Positions 37,301-48,510 of a DNA stretch of 64,000 nucleotides are shown piece by piece. Made by a program: the position numbers and the translations under genes. The notes below the pieces were generated by a model, which was given only the letters and a program-made list of their open reading frames with translations, searched no databases and was not told where the DNA came from. Location: the NCBI RefSeq assembly GCF_905475465.1, contig NC_062242.1, positions 5,173,501 through 5,237,500 on the forward strand, written 5' to 3'. The stretch is from Pieris napi (taxonomy: Eukaryota > Arthropoda > Insecta > Lepidoptera > Pieridae). Numbering within the stretch: position 1 is the first letter of the stretch; every line of letters starts with the position of its first letter.

Positions 37301-39889
37301 GCGACGCCAGCCCCATTCCTCGGGTTTCAGATAATTTTCCAGCCAGTATTGAACTTGGTAGAAACACCTCAACGAGTGGAAAAATGCCGCATCAGAGGTA
37401 GGAGGAAGGGATTCTAATTTAACCCTCCCACTGCCTGCCATTTTTTATATCCCTTATATCGGAGCTCGTTGAAATTGGTACAATTCGTGTCATCTGCCTT
37501 GCGATACAAATTCAAAATAAATTGTTCGCCGTATGAAGCGATAGTTGTTTTATCTGCATTGTCTTGCAGAAAAACTTCATTTAACAAAAGCAAATCCGGA
37601 GATTTTTCAACGCGGTCATTGTTTTCATCTTGCCTAGGTTGAATGGTGCCGACGTTGTGTCGCAACCACTAATCGCGTGCAAAAATAAAAGGTTTTTGCG
37701 GCATTCGGCCCATATATCGGTTTGAGGCAGTATGGGCTATGTGTGCCGTCCTTCGATTTGCCTCGGCCAGGTTTTCTCAAGTAAATGTTGTTGCACGCGC
37801 CGGCTGTTGCAAAACCAGCAAATCCACATCCTCACCAATAACACCACCACTATACTCCTGCGAAATTCTCTTAGCCGTACTGATAATTAGACCATCCGCA
37901 TCCTCTACGGCTTGCTCCACCTCTATGTCTGATTTGATGAGAACCGTTTTCAGTAGTGAGATGAATCTGGTCTTATTGCTCTCGTTGCCTAAAAACTTAT
38001 CTGTGGATACACGTTGCGACAATGGCGCGGATTTCGCTCGGTAAAGTAATCTATAACTCCGAAGGTATTGGCATTACGGAAAAAAGTTTGAGTACAAAAT
38101 TGTTCATAATTAAAAGTTCTACACTTCGATGATCGGTAAAATTTAATACAATTGAATGGTTGGGGAGAAAACGACGAAAAATGGAAAAAAAAGTAAAATT
38201 TTTGCCTTGCGGGATTAATATCTTGAAAAATATTAATGTTAGAAAAAAAAGTTTCAGATAAAAAAGTTAGTAAATTTCGTTTAGAATAGAAAAGGTCTCT
38301 ACAATTTTTCGCCTAACACTAACCATTCTCGAGATATCGAGTTAAACGCGTTTCCATCGAAATGACCTTGAGCTGACCTCAGTACAACCCCTCAAATTGG
38401 AATTTATGCTCAGAATACACCCCCCTATCGATCCTCAAAATCCCCAAACTGTGTTCGCTCATGTTTATTTAACCCGTTTTTAGCCATAATTTGACTGGAC
38501 TAGATGTCTTTCCAATGTTACTTTAAACTTGTGTGAAAAGATTTATGTTTAACTAGTTAATTATATCAGGTAGCTAGAAAATTGGTCGTGGCCTACCTAG
38601 ATCTATGTTTTATTGTCTAGATTTCCTCAATAAATGGATTATCCACATATACCTACGTCGAATTTATCTCACACTCTCCTGACTCACATACTTTTAATAT
38701 CGAAACTTATGTAATACTTATATCAGCGATTCTTTTTTTATAGTTCTATATTCATTTCAGGTTCTTCATTCCACTATTCTTAATACTTAACATTATATTA
38801 CCGCTGGGTATTCCCATATACTACTGGGACGAGGACTGGATGACGAGTTTTTCAGTCAGCTTCGTACTAAGATTTACCATCACACTTAACATTGCGTACT
38901 GTGTGAACAGCTTTGCACATTTATGGGGAAATAAACCTTATGACAAGTACGTATTTTTTATCTGTTTACAAATACATTACATATTTATTTTTATGTATTA
39001 GCTGATGACTCGCTCTTGATATTCATTTCTGGTATAATTGGTATGAAGACAAGACATCTCTTTTAAATGGGATGATGTGTTACAAGCTTATGCGGCGACA
39101 TAGAATTAATCAAATTAAAAAATGTACCGCTGTATGCAAGATTGCTAAGTATTACTCAAAAGGCGTTTTAGTTACAAAATTTTTAACTTTCTACCATAAG
39201 AAACTTTTAATTTTTTTTTAAATGTATGACATCTCAAAAGAGTAACATGCCTGCAGTTGCGATATCGTGTAGTATTTACATTAACATGATGCGAGGACGG
39301 ATTTTAAAACATAGAATTGAAATTACAGATAGAATTATATTATCTAAATTAAATTTTTAGATATATTAAATCTGTGGAGAACCAGATCGTGAGTCTCGCG
39401 GCCCTGGGTGAGGGTTGGCATAACTATCACCACGTCTTCCCTTGGGACTACAGGACGTCGGAACTCGGCAAAATTAATATATCTACAGCTTTCATTGACT
39501 TCTTCGCTAGAATTGGATGGGCGTATGACTGTAAGACATTCCAAATCGTATATAATAAAGGAATTGAATAATGGCCGCTTCTGAGGTCGAAATTAGGATA
39601 TAGGATTTATTACTTACTTTCTGAACGGATACATTCCCTGCACATCCTTTGTTCTATGACCACGTTCAAAACTGACGCCAGTAATTCATTTGCGTTTCTT
39701 TTTTTGCCGGTTACCAAACTTATGGTTCATTTAAAATCCCAGTCAAGCTACGGTGAGACATATTTTTGTGATATTTAAATATGCCTTTTTTCAGTAAAAG
39801 CAGCAACAATGTCAATGATAAGAAACAGAGCTGAGCGAAGCGGTGATGGCACATTTCACCACCAAGAAGAACCTTACCCGCAAACATAA
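31360..39889 (+). CDS. Acyl-CoA desaturase 2, complete, six coding exons
   Basis: Membrane front-end-type fatty acyl-CoA desaturase fold (ER, di-iron, cytochrome b5-dependent). Exons: 31360-31633, 32644-32774, 34499-34710, 38761-38946, 39361-39530, 39795-39889. All introns are GT-AG and phases agree, giving 355 codons plus TAA. Histidine boxes: HRLWSH (108-113), HRVHH (145-149), HNYHH (288-292), and the accessory NSFAHLWG (255-262). Membrane segments lie near 62-82, 86-101, 207-226 and 236-256. The C-terminus (WAYDLKAATMSMIRNR, then AERSGDGT) is standard. The ATG at 31360 follows an AG acceptor; an in-frame upstream ATG at 31237 lies in intron-like sequence. The N-terminus is long and acidic (about residues 18-50), unlike desaturase 1. 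AATAAA at 39951. No stops or missing ligands, so it is probably functional. Regiospecificity cannot be read from the sequence. Confidence 0.93.
32448..32590 (-). mobile_element. SINE fragment in desaturase 2 intron 1
   Basis: Minus-strand decayed copy of the 15881/42650 SINE family: reversed tail (ACAAGTAGGTGATGAGTC), CACACGCCGTTGACTTTTAG, and GGTTTCCTCTCAATG. Head missing. Confidence 0.65.
33378..33480 (-). mobile_element. Old SINE fragment in desaturase 2 intron 2
   Basis: Faint minus-strand match to the same SINE family (GATCAGCC, CACACATGTCGTTGATTTTT, CCGGTTTCCTTATGATGTTT). Strongly diverged. Confidence 0.5.
35370..35605 (+). pseudogene. 3' end of LINE family A in desaturase 2 intron 3
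   Basis: Remnant C-terminus and tail: CGTCGTTCCACAACTGAGCG, CGCGTACCAATTCTTAAAAG, GCCGGCAACGCACTCGCGGC, AACATCAGGTGAACG, CCCGTTTGCCCTAC. These words match the tail at 51470-51610 in the same order. Frameshifted, not coding. Confidence 0.75.
36592..38471 (-). mobile_element. DNA element with ~458-bp terminal inverted repeats, unknown family
   Basis: Left arm 36592-37049 and right arm 38014-38471 are near-identical inverted copies, both starting TAAATAAACATGAGCGAACA; only a handful of mismatches are visible. The ~960-bp centre holds decayed minus-strand coding sequence (see next entry). The element sits in the 4.05-kb intron between desaturase 2 exons 3 and 4 and makes up nearly half of it. 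Long arms and a decayed cargo ORF fit a fold-back-like or long-TIR DNA transposon. I cannot fix a target duplication (flanks are AT repeats) or name the superfamily. Confidence 0.85.
37091..38022 (-). pseudogene. Decayed ORF inside the long-TIR element (Cys-rich C-terminus)
   Basis: Three minus-strand open pieces in different frames lie in one order. The first (38022-37777) has DKFLGNESNKTRFISLL, AVEDADGLIISTAKRIS and GEDVDLLVLQ. The second (37665-37414) has SYGEQFILNLYRKADDTNC. The third (37288-37091) has CKTKCGKACRCRKAG. Between the second and third piece AFFHSLRCFYQVQYWLENY is readable. From memory, this order (an acidic DVDLL core, then a conserved Trp-rich segment, then a Cys-rich CRCRKAG end) occurs in multi-copy uncharacterised arthropod proteins that look transposon-borne. 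The role is unknown. Stops and shifts make this copy dead. Confidence 0.65.
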
Positions 39890-39956
39890 CTTTCATTCCT
39901 ACTAGATCAAAGTATACTTTATATTAAATGTATTTTATATTATTTATACAAATAAA

Positions 39957-41096
39957 AATTATTTAATGTTGTAATTTATTTATCATCTAAGAAATTCCCT
40001 AACGCTAACTTGGCCTGAGGCTTGAGAGTTGAGACTTGAGTCAATTTGCGACAAGCATTACTAACGAATTTTTATGGAAATGGTCACTTGTGAATGTCAT
40101 TCTCATACAAATTCGCATGGCGGTAGTGGGTCACACCTGTTGTAAAGTGATTTTATATCAAGCCCCAGGGTAGGTGGTTCAACAAGGTTCAACTCTGGAG
40201 GAAAAAATATTGTTTAGGGTAGAAAATGCTTCACTGATGATTTTTAAGGCGTTGTCGCCACGAGCGCTATCTACTTAACCACTGAGATTTCATATGTTAT
40301 GTTTGTTGTGAATGAACTGAAATAAATGAAAATCTATTTACGTACATAACATGTACCGTGTTACGTACACGTTCTGTGGTGGCACCGTCAAGATGCCATG
40401 CCTTGTCAAGTTATACAACGGTCTGATAAGTAAAATAAAATATTGACCCTAGCATGGACATAACGCTAACTAGTGGGTAGATTCCTTAATATATATAAAT
40501 AAGTGAATATAAGTCTTAAACGCGAAAGATCTCCTTTAATTAGACTAAATCAAACAAAACATAAAACTTTTATTTGTTTGATGTATCGAATGTTTGATAC
40601 TGAATACATATTTGCCTTCCAACCCAATTATGGTTTCGTCGATATTACAATTTGGAAAATTTTACATTCGGTGTAACTTATACACTGAAACAACAAACCT
40701 ATTTGAAAATGTTGGAAAATTAATTGTGAATTTCATACTTCAGATAATTTAGTCGATTTTATCTAACGTTTAGGACTTAGGTTATACCTAAACAAGCTGC
40801 ACTTGACTGCCTAGAATAAACAAAAGGATAGCGGCCAACCTGCGTAAACTGCAGCAAGGCAGGACTGAAAAGCGCTCAACATAACGCATTTGACGTCGAA
40901 TGCCTAATTAGACGCCCTCGCAAGAACTAGCATTGCTTATTTTTAACAACCCGAGGCAATGGTGCAAAGCAGATACTACAGACTATTATATGGCAAGTTA
41001 ACACTTAAAGAAGCTGTTGACCACAACAGAGCTCAATTATTTATTTATGGTTTAAATAAAAAAGAAGATTAGAACGCTGTAGTGGAAACACAAATT
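39957..41096. other. Intergenic DNA downstream of desaturase 2
   Basis: No gene seen. A short GC-richer patch at 40780-41030 has a brief open frame (QSRYYRLLYGKLTLKEAVDH) that I cannot relate to a family. Confidence 0.4.
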
Positions 41097-41258
41097 GCCT
41101 TGCGATTCTATAACTCACTGTTCGAACCCACACAGCGGTTTTCTCATCGGCAGTCGCTCTCAAATCAGTCGTGAAGCAGTCATTTTATGATTTGGCATTC
41201 TGATTAGGTGGGAGAACCGCTGCGTGAGTTCGAAAAGTGAGTTACAGAATCGCAAGGC
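41097..41258. mobile_element. Palindromic MITE, ~52-bp arms
   Basis: GCCTTGCGATTCTATAACTC at 41097 is mirrored by its complement ending at 41258. The arms extend through GTTCGAACCCACACAGCGG with about seven mismatches, and a ~55-bp spacer separates them. No coding capacity. Confidence 0.85.
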
Positions 41259-41879
41259 TGGACACAGTTTTTCTGACGTTGAACAAATTTAAATAATTAA
41301 TTTATATACTAAGACCAATAACATACATAACATTATAGCCATTATGTTGCGCGTAAAACGTCACTAACCAATTGAAACATCGACACTCCATAGGTAGCCG
41401 ATGCAAGAAACTTGTTTTAGACGAGAAATCTTATTTGATACCTGTCTGATTATTATAATTTATTGTTATGTATAATTTATAATTGATTTGTTTATGTAAT
41501 CATTTTTAATTTAAATTTAATATTGTTATTGTTACATCATTAAGATATAGTGTACCTAGGTGGTAGCAAGTTTATAAATTTCTATGGTTCTTTTTCCCAA
41601 ACAGTTTTTTCCCTAAAAAATTGTTTTATTTAATTTTCTAAGTGTTGCATCACTATGCAAAATAAAACTCACTTGTTTTACTTACTTAAAGGGTTCCCAA
41701 ATCTTACACATTGTAATGCATATAAATTGTTTTAATTTATAGTATAATTTTGAGAAATGCAAATATTTTTCTGTTGTTCTATTAATATTGTAATTTTAAT
41801 TTCTTAGGAGCAATTACTTTTAAAATACGTATTTTTATTGCAAATATTTGATCTAAATAAGTTTTGCATGTTCTTCCAC

Positions 41880-42600
41880 AGCTTGAAAGTCCATATTATA
41901 TTATAATGAATTCGGCCAGTGCTACTACGGCCTACTTTGATTTTATTGCATAGCATTTTATATCAAGAGCTCGTATTCTATCTGCGCCTGGTGATTTTCA
42001 GTCATTTAATGATTTAATAATCTTAATGCAACAGATTTAGGGTCTGCTGACTGAAATGTACATTGTACATACCTACTAGTATTTTCTGTACGCTGGTAAG
42101 AGTTGCAATATTACTAATACTATTGTGGTAGTTGCAAAATTATTTGCAATGTCTTTACATGTAATATTTTGATTTCCAAATGAGTTTTGTATTGCTACGT
42201 CCATAGATGTTTTAATTTTTCCTGTTAATTGGTTTAGACCCATCGATTTTTAGATTGTTTTTACTAGCTCTAATTGTTTTATTTTGAGTTTTATTTATAT
42301 TATTTCTGGTTTTATTAAATTTGAGTTTTTATTATATTGAGGTTTGAGTATTAAGTTGTTTGGATCGTTTATATATTGAGTAAAAAGTTCATCTCCGTAC
42401 TGACATTCTTTAATAATTCTATCCAATGATTACTATTTCGCAGATTGTTAGATTTAAGTTTAACTGTATATTCTGAGTTTTCGTATGCTCGAGTTATGTT
42501 ATTTTGTATGAAATTGTATATACCAATAGGACACTTCATTTTTTATCGTTAATTTATATTTATTAATAACTGTTTTGTATTCTGGAACATCCTGTAGCTG
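41880..42600 (-). pseudogene. Heavily decayed non-LTR retrotransposon ORF
   Basis: Minus-strand pieces resemble the region before and at the start of a LINE reverse transcriptase: GKIKTSMDVAIQNSFG, DIANNFATTT, then SLKSPGADRIRALDIK, the usual KSPG.D.I entry of RT domains. Many stops. Clade unknown. Confidence 0.5.
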
Positions 42601-42649
42601 TGCTTTAGTGCAATAATAAAGCGTGATCACACGATGGTCCACTAGTTTT

Positions 42650-42890
42650 GTGCCAACCGCTGCAGCCAAGTGGCTTCAGCGTCCGACTCTCATCCCTGAG
42701 GTCGTAGGTTCGATCCCCGGCTGTGCACCAATGGACTTTCTTTCTATGTGCGCATTTAACATTCGCTCGAACGGTGAAGGAAAACATCGTGAGGAAACCG
42801 GCTTGCCTTAGACCCAAAAAGTCGACAGCGTCTGGCACAGAAAGCTGATCACCTACTTGCCTATTAGTTGGCAAGTAGGTGATCAGCCTC
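42650..42890 (+). mobile_element. tRNA-derived SINE ending in a palindrome
   Basis: Head with CAGCCAAGTGGCTTCAGC (A-box region) and GGTTCGATCCCCGGCTGTGC (B box), then GAAAACATCGTGAGGAAACC, GGCTTGCCTTAGACCC and AAAAAGTCGAC. The tail GCTGATCACCTACTTGCC (42844-42861) is followed after 8 bases by its exact reverse complement (42870-42887), as if a second, inverted tail were fused to the first. This is the best-preserved copy of the family in the window. Confidence 0.88.
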
Positions 42891-44650
42891 TTGTCAATAT
42901 CTAAGATTTTTAAAATAATGTGTGACATAAATCTATCTAAAATTGTCTCCATAAAACTCGTTATTACAACGTTACCCAATCAAAATTCGTTACCCGCTCT
43001 ATAACGTTTTCCGCTCAAATTGCTGCTGTAGAGCTCCTATGATATGATTCCAAACGGTAATTGGTTTAATTATCGAAAACAAACGATGAGAGAAACACGT
43101 CAAACGCATTAGATAGTATTAGATGTTGCCTTTCTTAAAAGTCATTAGGATTCATAACATATGTATGTATATGAACCACAACATAATTAAGATATATATA
43201 AAGTTATTGTTTTCTCTGTGAATCTAGCGTAATCGAATCTTCGTCTAATAACAGTCGATTAATGTGATTTATTCATAAAAGCAATAAAGTGCACGTTTAT
43301 TTTGATTCGTTTGTTTGATGGCAAAAACAAGGTGCGCAGGTTTAGCCAGTTAACGAATGGTTTCGAGTTGAGTTGCACGTAGTCTGCGCGAATGTAACTT
43401 TTCCAAGTGTCACGTAATATTATATTTGGATTTTCGTGTATTGTATGGATTAATATATTGTAAGTCCCATTTCTTTTTATTAGATTATGCTAACTTCTGG
43501 AATATTATTGATAAATATAATAAAAATATTCATTGATACCTTGTAAATATTTAAATATATATTATTTCAAATATTTATAGAAATCTATAAACGGACATTT
43601 AAACAGATTCATTATTAACCTATACGAAGACTAAAATGACAAAATCAATAACATTAATTACAGCGAATCTACTTAGTACGTATGAAACGTACGAATATTT
43701 TGTTAATAAACTAAAATAAATCGTTTTGTAAATAAACGGCCAGTAACGAATTCATCAGGCGTTCGAAACAGCGTTAAACTGATAATAAACATATTAAAAT
43801 GTTAGAATTAAATTAAAAACTAAAGACTTCAGCAATTACAACAATCAATTTACTTTTTCTTATTCGTAATTACAAAACTGAGCTGGATAATCATTCAATA
43901 TAAAATCAACCAATTTGAATCATTCAGTTATTCATGTTTTTCTTTTATAATTACGATCCAACAATAAGCTACCTTCGGCTACCAATCATTATGAACAACA
44001 ACGTATTATATGAATAAAAAATATTTGACGAATTTACTTGACGTTTCGAGTACGTACTTTTCATCAATCGTGGCGCGGTCTACCTAGCTCTTCGTTAAAG
44101 ATGTTTTATTTAAATGTGTTGCAGTCGCCTAAAACAAATAAATATAATCTTTTTAGTAGCAATAACTATTTATTATTATTAAATCAATTCTTATCGCGTG
44201 ACAGACACTTTAGCAAATCGTGGTGTAATTAAACCATCATTTAATACATATACATTTACAATAAGACATTCTTAGTTAACATAATTTGGTCAAACTAACT
44301 ATTCTTTAATGTTGCTATTTTATTTAAAACTTTCTAGTTCCTATACCAGGGGGTGAGAAGGTAATTCTCGTCCCGTTGACCATTTAACGAAATATGCAAT
44401 AATTCTATCTTTATTTTCATTACCATCCTCCTGGTTCTGACTACCCGACTACCTCTTGTTTATGTAGTGGCTGAATACAATTCTAAGTAAATAATCGTCT
44501 TAAATTAATCATTACTATACTCGTAATTTAAAAACTTTATTATTATATGAATCAACCAATAACCACCTAATAACTGCACTTAATAATTTCAATCTTAACC
44601 AGTTTTGAACTTTCGTTTCATTATGACATTCCATGAACAAAGTTCGGAAA
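42891..44650. other. AT-rich DNA; weak 5'-exon-like patch near 43330-43460
   Basis: One GC-richer patch (GGTTTCGAGTTGAGTTGCAC to CGTAGTCTGCGCG) is followed near 43460 by a GTAAGT donor-like site. It could be a noncoding first exon of the receptor gene 14 kb downstream, but nothing ties the two together. Confidence 0.25.
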
Positions 44651-44790
44651 TTATTATTATTATTATTACCAAGCTTTTATTGCTGACATATATAAGCATT
44701 TGTTTTAGTTACATAACCTAACTTAATCTAATACATCAGATGTGCCAGTTTTGGTGATCAGCGTGTCCTATGACACATAGGCCTCTTCCA
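44651..44790 (-). mobile_element. 3' end of an RTE-type element
   Basis: On the minus strand GGAAGAGGCCTATGTGTCAT, then the end GCAATAAAAGCTTGGTAATA with an (AAT)n tail (ATT repeats at 44651-44670 on the plus strand). This layout is typical of RTE tails. Confidence 0.6.
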
Positions 44791-46229
44791 GCTATTCATT
44801 ATTCATTCCATTATTTTTTTAATCGGCAATACGAAGGTTTAATACTATTTTCAATTAACTCTGCATACTTTATTCGAATTTTCTTATATTTTGTTAGCTG
44901 CAATGTATTTCTCCAATATTTTTTTTTGCATTCGCTATACTACTTTGTCTGCTCCCTTATATGAAATTTAAATTCTTAAAAGTTTATAAGATGAACTAAA
45001 AAACAACCCTAAAGTGAAACTAGTCTGAAACATTTATGCCAAAATTATTAAACTCAAATTATTAGCATTATGGCTTGTTTTATTTTATTTTTAGTAGGTA
45101 TATTATAGTCTTAAATAATCACTGCCAATGCATGTAATACGCTACAAGCCGACACATTCTACCTACGATTATGAGTGCTTTGTATGTATGATATAATTCG
45201 TTTATGATTTTTATTCAGATAGAAAATTGTAACTGACAGATGTCTGAAAGATTACAATAACATTTTTTTTTTAATTTTAACATAAAAGCACTCGAAAACA
45301 AAGCAATGAAAATAGCACATTTTCGTACATTTTTATTCTTATAGAGGAAATTTATTATGTTAGACATAAAATGGTATCAATAGAAATAAAAGTGTTCTTG
45401 TACTTTTTGAATAGGTAATACAAATGAAAACCAATAATATAAATAGCTATGCTTAGTCATAAAACAGTTAAATTTGCATAACAGCTTTATTGGAAATAAA
45501 ATAGCAAGCTGAGTGAAAAATTACACTTCTTTTTCTATTAACAAGTTAATTTGATTGAAGTGTGACACTAGAAATAAGGTTATTGAATAATAACGCAGCA
45601 GCAGGTTATATTAATACTTTAGTAAAAATTTATAGATAATATGTAAAAAAATATATATATATATTTACCTTTATTTAGCCAATTCTATAAACGTTTTTAT
45701 TGGGGACCATTGTTGCAAAAACTATTGATGACTCAATTTTTTATGCAATTTTGACAATGGGTAAGCTGGTATGAAGTTCAATTAACGGGTTTCACCTTTT
45801 AAATATAAATAGTTTTCAAATAAAACACGGCATGTTGCAGATGAAAAAACTGAAGTTTATTTTTATTCAGTAGAAAAATTTAAACCATATTGGCAAGGAC
45901 AAGGGGTTTATGGCGTATGAAGCTCCCTTTAATCTATATACAGATTTAAAACTATGTATTAAGTTCTACAAGACAACAAACAATCCAAAAAGTCCAATAA
46001 ACAATCACGTCGCATCGATAACCTGCTCTTTCGGTATTTTTAAGTAGGTTAGGTTAGTTTAGGGGGGGGGGTTCTCAAATACGAGTCTTTTAAAGCCTTA
46101 AATATTACGTTTTCCTATCACATATTATACAATTTTATCTCATTAATCATAGATTATTCAATGCCGAAAAGGATATTTAATTTTCCCCATATTATCAAGT
46201 CATAATAATAAATCAAAAATTTACTTTAC

Positions 46230-46415
46230 GTAGAGTACCAATCATTTCAGAAAAAAGGTTTTTCCAACTAATTTCAGATAGGTATATGAATCGCGCTAAA
46301 ACCAAGAACATCACGGCGCTTCCGTAATAGCGGGCTCTGCCATAGGTAACTATATTGGCAGAGAGATAATACGCACTCATTCCAAAGAAAGCATAAATAA
46401 GTATTTTATTAGAAC
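46230..46415 (-). CDS. Orphan candidate exon of a membrane protein (unrecognised)
   Basis: On the minus strand, after the acceptor CACTATACAG, 186 bases are open in one frame and end at a GTAAAG donor (phase 1 in, phase 1 out). The translation starts SNKILIYAFFGMSAYYLSAN, continues IVTYGRARYYGS and AVMFLVLARFIYLSEISWKN, and ends LFSEMIG. Two hydrophobic segments are separated by a short basic loop, so it would be membrane-spanning. Composition is far less AT-rich than its surroundings. I found no companion exons on the minus strand between 40 and 57 kb and do not recognise the family. It may be a real internal exon, a relic exon of a lost gene, or chance. Confidence 0.4.
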
Positions 46416-46599
46416 CTGTATAGTGCTTGGTGACATTAAAAAATCCTTACATTAATTCAATCCATACATAAAGATTACTTATGGATTATTATTATTATTA
46501 TTATTATGGATAGGTTTTGAAAATTCTTTGAGAGTAGATTAAAACTACAGATTTATAAAATATTTAATTATACATGAACGAAATAATCGGTGGACTTTA

Positions 46600-46925
46600 A
46601 CCTTCGTAGGCTGACACATAGATGGCGCTAGTACTAAACTAGTTACTAGTATGAAATAATGTTTATTAATAAAATTTCCAGCCCTAACCTTCAATAGACA
46701 CGTGAATAAATTTTACAACTCTCGTACTATTAGTTTGTGAGAAATGGTATTTTCAGTGAAGGAACTTTCGTTTGTTTAAAAAAATGGATAGAAACAAATT
46801 ACGTGTGTTAATAAAGCATTGCTTTTGGGCGAAAAAAATACTATAAAGCGAAGGCTTGGATTGATGACATAATTCGGACTTGCACCAGGAAAATTAATCT
46901 TCTATGTTAGCCTACGAACTTTTCA
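46600..46925 (+). mobile_element. Short mariner-type relic
   Basis: The left TTCGTAGGCTGACACATAGA and right (inverted) TTCGTAGGCTAACATAG ends enclose a truncated start of a transposase-like frame (MDRNKLRVLIKHCFWAKK, at about 46786) that soon meets stops. Size and N-terminus fit a deleted mariner-like element. Family by resemblance only. Confidence 0.5.
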
Positions 46926-47229
46926 GCCCATCTAACATCATGACTTACTGATATCATGTTCTACCATATTATGTTATTGACAGAATTTTTTTTGTGAATA
47001 ATATGTAAGATTTTCGCCTATAAGTAAAAAAAAAAAACAATTAGACGCATATGTGTGTCCACCATTTAAATCTTATATTTACATTCTGAAATTGAGCAAT
47101 ATGATGTTAAGCATAAAGTTCAATAGATTGTAGATTATGTTATGTTGAATCAAAAATCACAGGACGCAGAAGGACAGGTGAGTTTATATTATAGGTTATA
47201 AATACAGACCTGTATGATTCCATTACATG

Positions 47230-48510
47230 ATACAGATAAAATAGTAGGGGCGCCCACGATGCTAAATGGGGATTTACTCGAGCGTCATAGAGACCTATTG
47301 GGTTGCGAAGCTTAGATAATTATAAGAAAAAAATGTTTTATAAAAAAAACCTTTTCATCGGTGGGGGGGATCGGCTATAGACTTTCAAAAATGTAAAAAA
47401 AACTGTGCCATGGACATGCTGAAGTGCGTCAGATATTGATAGCATCCATGTCCTACGTATTTTTAATAATGTACTATATGTTAATCTGATTGTTTGCGTG
47501 GTGGGGGTGGTCGTACGTAGGGGTTGAATATGTAAAAAAAAAATTTTATCAGGCGCGTCAGATTTTCTAAGGGGGTGTTAATTGAACCTAAACAAAGCTC
47601 CCATCTAATAATCTGACGATTTGGATGTGACGCAAACTCGCGGTCGTTATTAGAATGTTCAAAAAAAAATCGCCATTTTGACATACTCAAGCGCGTCAGA
47701 TTAAGATATATTATCTGGAGGGATTCGCTAATCTGATAATTTAAGAAAAAAATTTAATCATTGAACTTAATTGATTGATAAGCTCTGAAAATAGCAAAAA
47801 GTGTATGTTGTTCAAGTAGAACTTGTATTTATTATATAATAATTTAAAAAATATGCTTAAAAAGAATAAAAATTAACCGGAAGAACCGGTTTACTTCGAT
47901 GATATTCTAAAATATTTATACATTTTTCTAATGTTTATAATGTAAATTTTATTGATTTTTGCAAAGTAGTTTCATCACAAAATACACACTTTATGTTAAT
48001 ATTACTCATAGTTAATATTTTTAAACGAATATAGGCATCACACAGCCGCACGTATTAAACTTTATCGACGAATTTTTCTGATTTCGGCTTGTGGAAATCG
48101 TCAGATTATATATTTTTCGTCATCCTTGAATTATTTCCTTCAAAATAAAAAAATCAGCCACGCTCGAGAATGTGGAGATGACGTTTTTTTACAACTTTGC
48201 AGCCCTCCCCTTTCTTAACGTTACTTGCAAATTGTCTGATTAGTGAAATATACACTTCTTAGCATGTAACTAACTTAGCCTACCTTAATCTGATGCGCTC
48301 GAGAAAATCTGATCATTAACTTTTCTTTACTAATCTGATCCTTTATCCTTGACGGGCGGCCATATATTATATGGAGCTCATATTTGGAAGAGATACTTAA
48401 CCGGGTACAAGGTATCTCTCCCTGTATATTAATCTGCCACGCTGGAGTAAATCCCGAAACCCCCTTTTGGGCTCCCCAACTAAAAGAACAACACACAAAT
48501 TTTCAGATTA
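47230..48510. repeat. Unidentified segment with recurring CGTCAGATTA motif
   Basis: At least ten copies of a motif related to GCGCGTCAGATTA or its complement lie within 1.3 kb: 47426, 47481, 47553, 47609 (inverted), 47691, 47729 (inverted), 48099, 48235, 48285 (inverted, TTAATCTGATGCGCTC), 48307 and 48331 (inverted). G-rich runs (GGTGGGGGGGATCGG, GGTGGGGGTGG) and poly-A tracts alternate with them. No transposase or RT motif is found on either strand. It looks like an element or satellite-like segment, but I do not know the family. Confidence 0.55.

Noticed and set aside
37147..37401. Plus-strand frames over the long-TIR element centre
   Set aside because: They are the complement of the more convincing Cys-rich minus-strand coding.
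39531..39571. Read-through stop as the desaturase 2 C-terminus
   Set aside because: Splicing at 39530 to 39795 restores the conserved family C-terminus in phase; the read-through residues do not match the family.
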